Below, piece after piece: positions 1 through 8,924 of a DNA stretch of 35,540 nt (position 1 is the first letter of the stretch; every line of letters starts with the position of its first letter). Where the stretch lies: assembly GCA_029338615.1 (NCBI GenBank), contig JAQYAS010000041.1, positions 1-35,540 on the forward strand, in the 5' to 3' direction. The notes beneath the pieces are model-generated. The model saw only the letters and a list, made by a program, of their open reading frames with translations, did no database searches and was not told the origin of the DNA. The DNA comes from Clostridiales bacterium (GTDB lineage: Bacteria > Bacillota > Clostridia > Lachnospirales > Lachnospiraceae). Made by a program: the position numbers and the translations under genes.

Positions 1-215
1 AACTGGGTGAGTATCATCTCAACCAATGTTCCCCCTGCAAGAATTATCTTAAGTCCCGCAAACTGTCCTGCACTGGTTACATTCGTCAGACTTATGATGA
101 CCGCCTGAAAACTTGTGAGTCCGCCTTTTACCGCCAACAGACCAAAACTAAAACTTACCGCGAAATACCCCAGCGCTATAGGTATTCCATCCTTTAAACC
201 TTTTCTAAATTCCAT
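1..215 (-). CDS. azlC: AzlC-family branched-chain amino acid exporter subunit, N-terminal part (cut by window edge)
   Basis: An open frame on the minus strand begins with ATG at 215 and runs off the left edge, giving the first 71 residues. They start MEFRKGLKDGIPIALGYFAV and include an SAGQFAGLKI stretch. The GIPIALGYF opening and the (S/G)xGQFAGL motif are what I recognise from AzlC, the large membrane subunit of AzlCD-type branched-chain amino acid exporters. The start lies only 8 bases after the stop of the transglutaminase gene, and a GGAAAGAG purine run sits upstream, so it is probably translated from the same mRNA. The small partner azlD would be expected just beyond the window. Family is fairly sure; substrate is inferred. 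Confidence 0.75.
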   Translation of the reverse strand, partial: MEFRKGLKDGIPIALGYFAVSFSFGLLAVKGGLTSFQAVIISLTNVTSAGQFAGLKIILAGGTLVEMILTQ

Positions 216-223
216 GTTCCCTA

Positions 224-2314
224 CTACTCTTTCCTGACATGTTTATTTTTCTTATGTGATGCCACATCATAACATCTGACATATTTCCACACGATTCTGC
301 CCCGTGTGCTGAGACTCCAGTACGTGTACGCACGTACCTTATTGTACATTCTTCCGGCCGCACGCATCTGATCATCATCAGGAATCACATCACCATATAT
401 CGCAGCCTGCACACAGGAAATGAATTGTTTAAATTCATTTCCTGTTATAAATTTGAATTGCCGTGACACCTCTTCCGCATAACAACTGTCATCCACAATA
501 GTGTCATCTCGAAATCCGGCATATCTGAGCATCTCATATATAGCTGATGATATCTCATATATAGCCTTTATTCTGTTTCGATCCTTCATTTTTATTCTTC
601 TGCGAGATACGATTATCCGTCTCCTCAACGAAACTGCCAATGCACACAGCAGCACTGTAGAAACTACTATGATTATCGTTCCTGCAAACCGGCGGTTCAC
701 AACGCCACTGCCGCCATGACTTCCCGTATCTGTATTTCCATCCGAATTATCCCCTGAAGTGGCTGTGCCACCGGGAGTCTCGGTATCGTTTTGTGAATCC
801 GTGATATTCTCAGAACTGGTGGTCTCCTCTGTCCGGGTCACCTCCTGTTCTGTTGTCTGCTCTGTGTAAATCTCCGTTGTTGTCTCTTCCGTTGATGGCA
901 TCTGGGTATCCGCATCAGTAATCTCAGGCTCTGGGGGAATATCCAGTATATCTGACCGGTCCGCCAGAGGAGTTGCATCCACAATAACCCATTCATCTTT
1001 ACCTATATCATATACAATTGTCCATGCATGGCTGTACTTGTCAAGCACCTCCGCTTTATATGTGCCATCACTCTGAATCTTCCAGGCCGTTGATGGCACC
1101 ACATATCCAACATTGTACTTTGATGGTATATCTACGCATCTGAAGGCTATTGCAGCAGCCGTTGCAAAATGTATGCAGTATCCTTCATGTCCCTCATACA
1201 ACGCATATACCACGGGATCCTCCGCTTCCCTGTAGGCTCCCGGACTGATCGTATAATTAATATGTGATCTTATATACTGCACTATACTGTCTGAAAGTTC
1301 ATTAGAAAATACATTCTGACCTTCTGCCATATCAGCCACATCCCTGTGCAGCACCGCAAATATACTTTCATCATACGTTGTATACACTTTATTATCAGGC
1401 TCATACCCGGAATCCCTGCCCTTCCAGGTGCCACCCTCATACGTAACATAACTCCTGGCAGTCACATACAGATTGCCATCAGGCTTCTCATCACGGTAAA
1501 TCTCATTTACCACTTCATCCGAGGGATTAACTTCTGTATCATCTATCTTATAGTACTTGGAATATCCTTTTCCAAGATCACCAGTCACAAATGCCTCCAC
1601 ACTGTCAGCAAACTCCAGGATTGCTCCCCTGGCACCAACGCTCCTGTCATATAACCACTCATATGTGAACAATGCCACAAGCATACTTGCACACAGGCAT
1701 AGTATCGGAAGCAGTATATTTATCATGGGTGACACATGCATTCCCTGTCTTGCCATGACATACCTCAGCGCAATTACAGACACCACTGTCAATACTATTC
1801 CAACAGGACTGACCCTGATATCAAGCACAGCGCCAAATGTAACCATCAGAAATGCAGCCCCCATCGCAATAAGAAGACTGTTACACCTGTATATCATATA
1901 TATAGCAAAGAATGCAGCCACAGCCACCACAAATAGCACAAATTCCAGAACAGCCTCAATACTGACATATTCAATATCTATAAGCTGAGATTTCATGCCA
2001 TATGCACGATTAAGATCCTTTGATATACTGTACAACATTCCATTTGCACCGGCAAATAGTATCTTTCTTCTTGAAAGCCCCCATATCAGAAGTACACATA
2101 CCGGAACTAATATATCATACAATCTGTTCTCCTTTCTCAGGAGATACCAGCAGACATAAAATGCCACTATAACCAGACTGCCCACGATATACACCGCAGT
2201 TGTATCTGCACTCTGCACATATTTACTTAATTCTGAGCTCAGCGCAATATCCCCGATGAGATATGTCATGCCCATACAGAACAGCCATATCAGCAGGCTC
2301 ATTATTATCTTCAA
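224..2314 (-). CDS. Membrane-anchored transglutaminase-like protein (TgpA type)
   Basis: A 696-residue protein with a block of hydrophobic segments over about residues 1-220, an extracytoplasmic transglutaminase core, a Thr/Glu/Ser-rich linker (about 465-540), one more membrane segment near 543-562 and a cytoplasmic C-terminal tail. The papain-like triad is visible: Cys380 in HEGYCIHFA, His429 in KYSHAWT and Asp446 in IVDATP. This is the layout of TgpA/DUF3488-type proteins with a DUF4129-like tail. Such genes usually follow moxR and DUF58 genes, as here. The start is TTG at 2314, with GAGG 7 bases upstream; ATG at 2302 is a weaker alternative. Role in cell-envelope protein modification or cleavage is inferred from the family; the substrate is unknown. 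Confidence 0.85.
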   Translation of the reverse strand: MKIIMSLLIWLFCMGMTYLIGDIALSSELSKYVQSADTTAVYIVGSLVIVAFYVCWYLLRKENRLYDILVPVCVLLIWGLSRRKILFAGANGMLYSISKDLNRAYGMKSQLIDIEYVSIEAVLEFVLFVVAVAAFFAIYMIYRCNSLLIAMGAAFLMVTFGAVLDIRVSPVGIVLTVVSVIALRYVMARQGMHVSPMINILLPILCLCASMLVALFTYEWLYDRSVGARGAILEFADSVEAFVTGDLGKGYSKYYKIDDTEVNPSDEVVNEIYRDEKPDGNLYVTARSYVTYEGGTWKGRDSGYEPDNKVYTTYDESIFAVLHRDVADMAEGQNVFSNELSDSIVQYIRSHINYTISPGAYREAEDPVVYALYEGHEGYCIHFATAAAIAFRCVDIPSKYNVGYVVPSTAWKIQSDGTYKAEVLDKYSHAWTIVYDIGKDEWVIVDATPLADRSDILDIPPEPEITDADTQMPSTEETTTEIYTEQTTEQEVTRTEETTSSENITDSQNDTETPGGTATSGDNSDGNTDTGSHGGSGVVNRRFAGTIIIVVSTVLLCALAVSLRRRIIVSRRRIKMKDRNRIKAIYEISSAIYEMLRYAGFRDDTIVDDSCYAEEVSRQFKFITGNEFKQFISCVQAAIYGDVIPDDDQMRAAGRMYNKVRAYTYWSLSTRGRIVWKYVRCYDVASHKKNKHVRKE

Positions 2315-2379
2315 ATCAATACCTCAATTTTTTATTTATTCCCCATCGCCTATCGGCCGGGCGTGATCATCCACATTTG

Positions 2380-3471
2380 TCACACTATGACGCATATATT
2401 TCCAAGATCTGATTTCAGCGTCCTGAACTCAACATGATTTGTATCATAACCACATACTATATTACCATCCATATCAATGTCTATGAAACTTGTATAATCT
2501 TCTCCTCTGTATTTGTCCCTGTACAGTCCTATGACATCACAATCATCAGAATATCTGGCATCTACATAGGAAAGTCTTGCCGCCGCGTCATAGACATCCT
2601 CTTCCTTCATTATCCTGTAACGGGTTATGGTCATTTCCTCCGTGTCATACCACGCTATAAAATGAGGCACTTTTACCTCTATCAGTGCAAAACTGATAGA
2701 TACCATTGATTCCAGAGCAACTGACATGGACTGGCCATAATTTTTACAGTCCCGTCCATTTAGGTTCATACAGATTATAACCGGACAGGACATCGACCTT
2801 GATGTATCACGAACCATGATCTCTCCCTGTCTTGCGGTAAGCTTCCAATGTATATTCGTCATCCTGTCTCCCGGCCTGTACTCTCGTATCTGAAATGTCT
2901 CTGAGGCATCATCACCTCTCACATCTGCATGATATACATCACTATCTGACACAAAATCCCTTGTCTTCTTGGTAACTTCCACCGCCACCGGATAACACTG
3001 CGGCAGTACATAAATATATGCTTTTTCGTTTACTCTTTTCCTGATATAAAACATCCGGAACGCATCATATACTCTGACATCGGATACATTTATCTCATAT
3101 CGCCCACTCACCGAAAGACTCATATCTCCCTGGCATCGTCCACGTCTGCCATCAATCTGTCTGAAACTGCTGTGTCTTTTCCTCTTCATACCAACAGTAT
3201 CGATCCTGAATACCGCACTTACATATGGAACCTGTCCATGATCTGTATCGACTATGATCTGAGGATGAAATGATCTGTTCTTGTCTACAACAGGTATATT
3301 CATGCTCATATGCAGTTCCGTATTGACAAATCTTATGATCAGACTGCATATCAGACATAACAATATTGCCAACATCAGAGCCGCAACATAGAAGTATGAC
3401 TTCTGCCTGTTGAGTATGCCTATGTATATGCATATAAGCACAAAAGATATATATACTACTCCTCGTTTCAT
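2380..3471 (-). CDS. DUF58 domain membrane protein
   Basis: A 363-residue protein with two membrane segments near residues 7-20 and 26-47, followed by a soluble region. The DUF58 signature is clear at about 196-222: YRPGDRMTNIHWKLTARQG followed by MVRD. DUF58 proteins have a von Willebrand A-like fold and are normally encoded next to MoxR ATPases, which are thought to remodel them. The ATG overlaps the moxR stop as ATGA (3468-3471), so translation is coupled. The transglutaminase gene follows after 65 bases. The moxR-DUF58-transglutaminase order is a widespread conserved unit whose exact biochemical role is not settled. Confidence 0.88.
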   Translation of the reverse strand: MKRGVVYISFVLICIYIGILNRQKSYFYVAALMLAILLCLICSLIIRFVNTELHMSMNIPVVDKNRSFHPQIIVDTDHGQVPYVSAVFRIDTVGMKRKRHSSFRQIDGRRGRCQGDMSLSVSGRYEINVSDVRVYDAFRMFYIRKRVNEKAYIYVLPQCYPVAVEVTKKTRDFVSDSDVYHADVRGDDASETFQIREYRPGDRMTNIHWKLTARQGEIMVRDTSRSMSCPVIICMNLNGRDCKNYGQSMSVALESMVSISFALIEVKVPHFIAWYDTEEMTITRYRIMKEEDVYDAAARLSYVDARYSDDCDVIGLYRDKYRGEDYTSFIDIDMDGNIVCGYDTNHVEFRTLKSDLGNICVIV

Positions 3472-4436
3472 CTGCTCTGCTTCTTTACCCCACTCTTTCT
3501 TCGTACAGTTGGCTTGTATACCCTCTCCATGATATCTTTAAGCACGGCCTCCTGAGTTATATGGTTGACCCTCGCCTTTGCATTCAGAATTATCCTGTGT
3601 CTCATGACATCCGTCCATACCATCTGCACATCTTCAGGTATGACAAAATCTCTTCCGCTTATGTAGGCCCAGCTCTTTGCCATCCTTGTCAGTGCAATTG
3701 TTCCTCTCGGACTTGCGCCGAGTTCAAGGTTCGGGTTATCTCTTGTCTCAGTTATCAACTGTCCTATATATGAATAAACATCATCCCCAACCTTCACATC
3801 TGTCACTTCCATGCGAATATTTTTGAGTATTGCTGCGTCTATAACCGGATACACCTTGTCAAATCCTTCTGCCGAAGTTTTGCCCTTCACTATATCAAGC
3901 TCGTTCTCTATGGATGGATATCCAAGTTTCAGACAGATCATAAATCTGTCCAGCTGTGAATCAGGAAGAAGCTGTGTTCCAGCACTTCCTATAGGATTTT
4001 CCGTTGCTATGACTATAAATGGATCCGGAACAGGATACGTTGTTCCATCCACTGTAACATGTCCCTCTTCCATGACTTCAAGAAGAGCTGACTGGGTCTT
4101 TGGAGATGTCCTGTTGATCTCGTCAGCCATAAACAGATTGCACATTACCGCTCCAGGTCTGTAGACAAATGCATTTCTGCTCTTGTCATACATTGTAAAT
4201 CCCGTTATATCCCCGGGCAGTACATCAGGTGTAAACTGCACTCTCTTGTTCTCAAGTCCCATGGCCTGTGAAAATGCCAGCGCCATAGTTGTCTTACCAA
4301 CACCTGGAACATCATCCATAAGTATATTTCCCCCGGCTATTATTGCAGCCATGATCTTTGCTATACATATATCTTTGCCTATCACGACTTTACCTACCTC
4401 ATTGATAACCCCAAGCGCTTTATCATTATAATTCAT
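3468..4436 (-). CDS. MoxR-family AAA+ ATPase
   Basis: A 322-residue AAA+ ATPase of the MoxR group. Walker A is VPGVGKTT (about 43-50), Walker B is LFMADEINR (about 101-109) and a sensor-like ATENP lies near 144-148. The longest frame begins with TTG at 4448, but the run GGGGGA sits between that codon and the ATG at 4436, at normal spacing for the ATG, so I place the start at 4436. MoxR proteins act as chaperone-like ATPases in metal insertion or in assembly of envelope or vWA-containing complexes. The immediate partner here is the overlapping DUF58 protein. A weak TATAAA-like -10 lies upstream near 4466. Confidence 0.88.
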   Translation of the reverse strand: MNYNDKALGVINEVGKVVIGKDICIAKIMAAIIAGGNILMDDVPGVGKTTMALAFSQAMGLENKRVQFTPDVLPGDITGFTMYDKSRNAFVYRPGAVMCNLFMADEINRTSPKTQSALLEVMEEGHVTVDGTTYPVPDPFIVIATENPIGSAGTQLLPDSQLDRFMICLKLGYPSIENELDIVKGKTSAEGFDKVYPVIDAAILKNIRMEVTDVKVGDDVYSYIGQLITETRDNPNLELGASPRGTIALTRMAKSWAYISGRDFVIPEDVQMVWTDVMRHRIILNAKARVNHITQEAVLKDIMERVYKPTVRRKSGVKKQSR

Positions 4437-4498
4437 ATTGTCCCCCAATCACATTAATGGTCATTTATACGGCAAACTCCTGCCTGAAGACATATAAG

Positions 4499-4528
4499 CA
4501 GAGGAGGAAGTGAACACTTCCTCCTCTG
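4499..4528 (-). terminator. Perfect 14-bp hairpin after the TPR gene
   Basis: The arms cagaggaggaagtg and cacttcctcctctg are exact reverse complements, separated by only two bases. The hairpin begins a few bases past the TPR stop codon and lies before the moxR start. On the minus strand it is followed by CTTATATGTC, a poor U-tract. Intrinsic termination is therefore likely but possibly incomplete; an RNA-processing or mRNA-end-stabilising stem is the alternative. Confidence 0.6.
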
Positions 4529-4532
4529 TGAT

Positions 4533-5330
4533 CTACTGTTGAAGTCTTGCCTTCACTGTCTCTATGTTGTTTAATATTGTCCTGTAAGTATCGTTATCTC
4601 CATATACACTGTACAGTTCTTCTGCCGCCAGCTGGTAATATTTTAATGCCTGCTCATTGTCACCCTGCCTGTACCACGTCTCTGCCAACGCCGACAGAAC
4701 TGCACAGTAATGATACCCCCGGTCATTCATGAACTGATATCTGCGGACAGCCTCCTCAAGTCTGTCCTTTGCCTCATCAAGTCGTCCGGCCCTGAGTAAA
4801 CTTTCTCCCAGATTGGCACATGTATCAGCTATCTCAGCCCCAGCATTCTCATGTCTCTCTATGATCACAAGTGACTTTTCCAGAGCATCCACAGCCTTAT
4901 CGTAATCTCCAAGCTCCTGATATAACTGTGCAATATTATTATAATAACCTGCTAAAAGTATATCATGAGGTCCCAGCTGATCCATATAAATATCATGGAC
5001 TTTATTGTAATATCCCAATGCCTCCAGCAGATTGCCTGCTGTCCTGTTGGCATTTGCAATATTCATAAGAGTTGTTCCATAAGATATGGTATCCTCTATA
5101 TCCATCTGTTTTGCAAGTCTCATCGCCTGACGACAGAAATACAATGCCTTATCATTCTCACCGGTAGTTCTGTGGAAGCTTATAAGTTCATTGTAAATAG
5201 CCAGCATGGACTCTCTGTCATTCTCATATTCAGCCTCGCTGAGTGCCTGTGTGAGATATCTTTCCACCTCACCCACTCTGTTTTCTGAAAACAACCTGTC
5301 CAGTCCGCTAAAAACTTCTTTGATATTCAT
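4533..5330 (-). CDS. Tetratricopeptide repeat protein
   Basis: A 265-residue, apparently cytoplasmic protein made almost entirely of helical TPR units. Repeats of the A-x-x-Y/G-x-L-x-x-A-x-x-Y-x-x-A type can be followed through the protein: LYFCRQAMRLAKQM, LGYYNKVHDIYMDQL, VDALEKSLVIIERH, KDRLEEAVRRYQFM and LKYYQLAAEELYSVYG. There is no signal peptide, membrane segment or fused catalytic domain. AGAGG lies 8 bases before the ATG. A hairpin separates it from the moxR operon downstream, so a role with MoxR is possible by proximity only. The binding partner is unknown; eukaryotic-like tetratricopeptide scaffolds of this size are common in Lachnospiraceae. Confidence 0.8.
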   Translation of the reverse strand: MNIKEVFSGLDRLFSENRVGEVERYLTQALSEAEYENDRESMLAIYNELISFHRTTGENDKALYFCRQAMRLAKQMDIEDTISYGTTLMNIANANRTAGNLLEALGYYNKVHDIYMDQLGPHDILLAGYYNNIAQLYQELGDYDKAVDALEKSLVIIERHENAGAEIADTCANLGESLLRAGRLDEAKDRLEEAVRRYQFMNDRGYHYCAVLSALAETWYRQGDNEQALKYYQLAAEELYSVYGDNDTYRTILNNIETVKARLQQ

Positions 5331-5400
5331 CAGACCATCCTCTCTGCTTCATCTTCTGTACACTAAAATCTATATACACCAGATAATATAACAAATCCCG

Positions 5401-6390
5401 CTATTTTACAATATTCCCTTTATTCACAGATCCATTTTCAAAATCTGATGCATTGTCCAGTGTTGTTCTGCTTATAGCCTCCAGTGCTTCCTCTGTAAGG
5501 AATCCCTGATGCGAAGTCACTATTACATTTGGAAATGAAAGCAGTCTCGCCGTCACGGATGTTTCCAATATGTCATCCTCCCTGTTTTCAAACACATTTG
5601 GAGTCTCCTCCTCATATACATCCAGGCCAACGCCAAAGAATTTTCTGCTTCTTATGCCAGCTATAAGATCATCTGTCTTGATAAGTGCGCCTCGGGATGT
5701 GTTGACCAGTATGACATGATCCTTCATCTTCGCTATGGTCTTTTCATTTATCAGGTGATATGTGTCATCCGTAAGAGGGCAATGAAGAGATATCAGATCC
5801 GACTCTGAAAGCAGTTCTTCCATATCTACATAGGTTACAAAATCAAGATCCGGATTTCTGTACATATCGTACGCTATCACTCTCATACCAAAGCCCTGGC
5901 ATATTCTTGCCATGGCGGCTCCTATCTTGCCGGTTCCTATTATTCCGGCAGTCTTTCCATGAAAATTCATTCCGGTGAGACCCACAAGGCTGAAATTATT
6001 CTCTCTGACTTTGATATAGCTCTTGTGAAGCTTTCTGTTCGCGGCCATCGCCAGAGCCATGGCATGCTCAGCAACCGCCTCCGGTGAGTATCCCGGAACA
6101 CGCATCACCGCTATACCACATTCTTCTGCTGCCCTCAGATCAACATTATTAAATCCTGCACACCTCATAAGTATCAGCTTAACTCCAGCTTCGTTTAAAG
6201 CCCTTATCACCGGCCCACTCACATCTGAACTTACAAATGCACATATAGCTTCATAGCCATTTGCAAGCCTCGCTGTCCTTTCCGACAAGTCCGTCTTTAC
6301 ATAGTCAATGTTCAGATCAGGATATTGATCCTTTATGGCATCAAATGAGTCTTTATCATATTTCTTGGTATCGTACATCAATATATTCAT
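5401..6390 (-). CDS. D-lactate dehydrogenase-type D-2-hydroxyacid dehydrogenase
   Basis: A 329-residue NAD-dependent dehydrogenase that would reduce pyruvate (or a related 2-oxoacid) to the D-hydroxyacid. The Rossmann motif GIIGTGKIG is near 149-157. The catalytic trio is present: Arg233 in NTSRGAL, Glu262 in DVYEEE and His294 in TSHQGFLT; HQGFLTEEAL is typical of the fermentative D-LDH branch. The longest frame starts at 6438, but AGGAGG sits 9 bases before the ATG at 6390, and the shorter length matches the family. It follows the histidine kinase by 51 bases with no terminator, so it may share its transcript. VanH belongs to the same fold, but no vancomycin-resistance ligase or dipeptidase is nearby. 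Confidence 0.85.
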   Translation of the reverse strand: MNILMYDTKKYDKDSFDAIKDQYPDLNIDYVKTDLSERTARLANGYEAICAFVSSDVSGPVIRALNEAGVKLILMRCAGFNNVDLRAAEECGIAVMRVPGYSPEAVAEHAMALAMAANRKLHKSYIKVRENNFSLVGLTGMNFHGKTAGIIGTGKIGAAMARICQGFGMRVIAYDMYRNPDLDFVTYVDMEELLSESDLISLHCPLTDDTYHLINEKTIAKMKDHVILVNTSRGALIKTDDLIAGIRSRKFFGVGLDVYEEETPNVFENREDDILETSVTARLLSFPNVIVTSHQGFLTEEALEAISRTTLDNASDFENGSVNKGNIVK

Positions 6391-6441
6391 AACTATATGC
6401 CTCCTGTTCACCTTGCATTGATAGTATGTCTGTTTCATTTG

Positions 6442-8052
6442 TTATTTATGTCTGTTTTTTCTTTTTGCTGTGGCCGAGCTCTGTGAAGACTTTAGTGTAT
6501 TTCCGGATAATATAGAGGTAAGTCCCTGTGGAGCAATAAACTTGTCATCCTTGCTGAGAATATTCGGCAGAGTGAGAGTTGCCTCATATACACGGCCCTT
6601 CTCACATGTGTCAAACACGCCTCCCATCTCCTCTGCCATCTTACGGCAGGTAAGCGTTCCTATTCTCGTGCTCTCAACATTTTCTCTGTCAGTACTAATA
6701 TAATTTCTGAAATATACATCAACCCTGCCGTCATTTACCTTCATGCGGACATCTATTGGTTTCTTGATATCTGAGTATTTCCTTATATTTGTGAACACAT
6801 TATCTATAATTCGCTTTATTCCCTGAACATCCACTCTTATCTCAGCCTTTTTATCAGATATGTCGATGTTAAACTTATATCCTTTTTCACCCAGCAGAAC
6901 TGCATACTCACCCAGCATCTGTTCCAGAAATGGTCCCGCAGGAAAAGTCTCCATTCTGAGTTCGTCTCCGCCCTTGGAATACACATAGAAATATCTGAAC
7001 ATCTTATCAGACATTGTGCGGAGCTGTTCTGCTTTTTCTGAGCTTATCCTGATGTATTCATCCAGCTCTTCCTGTGTAGAATACTCTTTATTCTTCATAA
7101 GTTCCAGATACCCCGCCATGACTGTGAGCGGTGTTCTTATATCATGAGCCATGGCTGTGACCAGGTTGCTATTGGCCTGCCAGGCCTCTTTCTCCCTGCT
7201 GAGCTGCTCTATGATAGTTTCTCTCATATCATCTATATTCTCCGCCAAAGAACAGATTTCGTCATCGCCACTTATGGTTATGATCCCATTGAGATCTACT
7301 TCCTTTATGTCCATTACCTCATTTGTCAGCTTACGAATTCTCGCGATCTCCTGGCCGAAATAGAATATGATAATACCTATGAACAACATACTGCACATGA
7401 TAAAGCACACTATGTTGCCAATCTCTTTCAATGTGTCATCAGAATAATCAACTATACACACGTCAAATACGCCATCCTTGAACAGCACAGGATAGAAGTC
7501 ATAATCAACGCTATTCACATCAAAGCCAAACACCCCAGACCGGCTGCCATTATTACCACTATTGTTGTTCTTCCTGTTATTACTTGTGACCAATGAGTCC
7601 GACCTGGTTGCCAGATCACTGCTCAGGGTTTTCCCTTTTCTTCTCAGCTTTCTCACAGTCCCGTATGCGTCCTGTATAAGGATTATCGTCTCACCTGTCT
7701 CAGAATTTGTTATCACATACTTATATGCACCCTTTCGTGCGATCACCCAGTCAGAATCAAACACTATGTCACTATTGTTATATACCATTATATATACATT
7801 ATCGTTTTTCTCCTGCCAGGCTCTGAGCGCTCTGCTGTCTGTCGATCTTATAGAATGGCTCGTCACATATGCGGCAAAATCCTGTATATGCTGTGACGCC
7901 CTTCTTGATGTATTCCGGCTGCTCATGTATACACTGCTGACATACTTGCCAAATGCAAATCTGCCAGCAAAAAATGCCAGCACAGATATGATCAGTGCCA
8001 GCACTATGACTACGGACATCTTGAACCGTAATGTCCTTTTACCTTTTCTCAT
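6442..8052 (-). CDS. Sensor histidine kinase
   Basis: A 536-residue membrane kinase: first membrane segment about 13-35, a long extracytoplasmic domain about 36-210, second membrane segment about 212-232, HAMP about 233-285, and dimerisation domain with phospho-acceptor His303 in MAHDIRTPL. The catalytic domain has a recognisable N-box (RIIDNVFTNIRKYS, about 414-427) but no DxGxG box, and the glycine-rich part is reduced to IGTLTCRKMAEEMGG (about 464-478). It is followed by a basic Ser-rich tail. ATG lies one base after the regulator stop, so the pair is translationally coupled. It probably phosphorylates that regulator. The signal is unknown; the outer domain contains a Ser/Asn-rich stretch near 150-172. 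Confidence 0.87.
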   Translation of the reverse strand: MRKGKRTLRFKMSVVIVLALIISVLAFFAGRFAFGKYVSSVYMSSRNTSRRASQHIQDFAAYVTSHSIRSTDSRALRAWQEKNDNVYIMVYNNSDIVFDSDWVIARKGAYKYVITNSETGETIILIQDAYGTVRKLRRKGKTLSSDLATRSDSLVTSNNRKNNNSGNNGSRSGVFGFDVNSVDYDFYPVLFKDGVFDVCIVDYSDDTLKEIGNIVCFIMCSMLFIGIIIFYFGQEIARIRKLTNEVMDIKEVDLNGIITISGDDEICSLAENIDDMRETIIEQLSREKEAWQANSNLVTAMAHDIRTPLTVMAGYLELMKNKEYSTQEELDEYIRISSEKAEQLRTMSDKMFRYFYVYSKGGDELRMETFPAGPFLEQMLGEYAVLLGEKGYKFNIDISDKKAEIRVDVQGIKRIIDNVFTNIRKYSDIKKPIDVRMKVNDGRVDVYFRNYISTDRENVESTRIGTLTCRKMAEEMGGVFDTCEKGRVYEATLTLPNILSKDDKFIAPQGLTSILSGNTLKSSQSSATAKRKNRHK

Positions 8053-8053
8053 G

Positions 8054-8764
8054 TCAGTCTACCTGATATCCCTTTCCATATATGGTCCTTATTATGTCAG
8101 GCTGGGCTGAGTTATCCTCTATCTTCTGACGAAGTCTGAGTATGTGCACCATAACTGTATTCGATGACGATGGAAGATATTTCTCCTGCCATATATTCTC
8201 GTACAGCTCCTCAAGAGACCATGGCTTGCCCCTGTGCTCGACAAGAAAGAACAACAGCGCATACTCCTTATCGGTAAGTTTTATAACTTCCCCATTCTTG
8301 GTTACTATCCTCTTGAATGAGTCAATGCTTATATTGCCAACTACTATATTCTTGGCATCGATCTCTGACTTGCCCCTGTACACCTTGTATCTTCTTATAA
8401 GAGCATTGACCTTTCTGTTGAACTCACTTTGTGTAAATGGCTTAGCCAGGAAATCATCACCACCTACATCATAGGCTTCGTTCTGATCCGGCTCCTTCGT
8501 CTTCGCTGTAAGAAACAAAACCGGAATTGCTGAAAATTCCCTTATCTGCTCACATGCCTCTGTTCCTGAAAGCTTCGGCATCATTATATCCATAACTATC
8601 AGGTCAATACTGCTGTCCGCCCTGACAGTCTCAACTGCCTCAACTCCATCCGCAGCCTCAACAACTTCATATCCCAATTTCTTAAGATAAATATTGAGCA
8701 GTGTTCTTATATCCTGCTCATCATCTACCACCAATACCTTTACCGACTCTTTTTCGTTCTCCAT
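8054..8764 (-). CDS. OmpR/PhoB-family response regulator
   Basis: A 236-residue regulator. The receiver domain has the acidic pair Asp14/Asp15, the phospho-acceptor Asp59 in LIVMDIMMP, Thr86 and Lys108 in LAKPF. The C-terminal winged-helix DNA-binding domain (about 140-236) includes LTDKEYALLFFLVEH and ends GKGYQVD, typical of the OmpR group. AAGGAG lies 7 bases before the ATG. It is the first gene of a regulator-kinase-dehydrogenase set. Two upstream promoter signals exist: an extended -10 near 8834 and a perfect consensus promoter near 9004 that is followed by a hairpin. Target genes cannot be read from the sequence. Confidence 0.92.
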   Translation of the reverse strand: MENEKESVKVLVVDDEQDIRTLLNIYLKKLGYEVVEAADGVEAVETVRADSSIDLIVMDIMMPKLSGTEACEQIREFSAIPVLFLTAKTKEPDQNEAYDVGGDDFLAKPFTQSEFNRKVNALIRRYKVYRGKSEIDAKNIVVGNISIDSFKRIVTKNGEVIKLTDKEYALLFFLVEHRGKPWSLEELYENIWQEKYLPSSSNTVMVHILRLRQKIEDNSAQPDIIRTIYGKGYQVD

Positions 8765-8833
8765 ATCTGTGCTCCTTGATCAATCTGTATTATATAAGTG
8801 ACTCATATCTGTTTACTTCTGAAAATCAGGTTC

Positions 8834-8842
8834 ATTATAACA
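8834..8842 (-). promoter_or_regulatory. Extended -10 promoter element for the response regulator
   Basis: On the minus strand this reads TGTTATAAT, a TGnTATAAT extended -10, about 60 bases before the regulator ribosome binding site. No good -35 hexamer lies 16-18 bases upstream, as is usual for extended -10 promoters. It lies downstream of the 8894-8924 hairpin and so could drive the two-component genes independently. Confidence 0.5.
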
Positions 8843-8893
8843 AATATTCAACAATTAGTTATATTTCTTTCTACTTGTTAAGGAATGTTAAGA

Positions 8894-8924
8894 GCGGGGG
8901 TCCCTACTAAGTAGGAACCCCCGC
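8894..8924 (-). terminator. Strong GC hairpin between trkH and the response regulator
   Basis: The arms gcgggggtccctac and gtaggaacccccgc pair with one mismatch around a three-base loop. The T-rich run (cttttcttt) follows on the plus strand, while the minus-strand side continues CTCTTAACATT. The hairpin is therefore a better terminator for plus-strand transcription, though the neighbouring genes are all on the minus strand. It may end trkH transcription, or the short RNA made from the 8981-9009 promoter. Confidence 0.55.

Noticed and set aside
5401-8764. A vancomycin-resistance (van) cluster
   Set aside because: Only regulator, kinase and a D-LDH-type enzyme are present. No D-Ala-D-Lac ligase, VanX or VanY gene lies next to them, and the dehydrogenase looks like a fermentative D-LDH.
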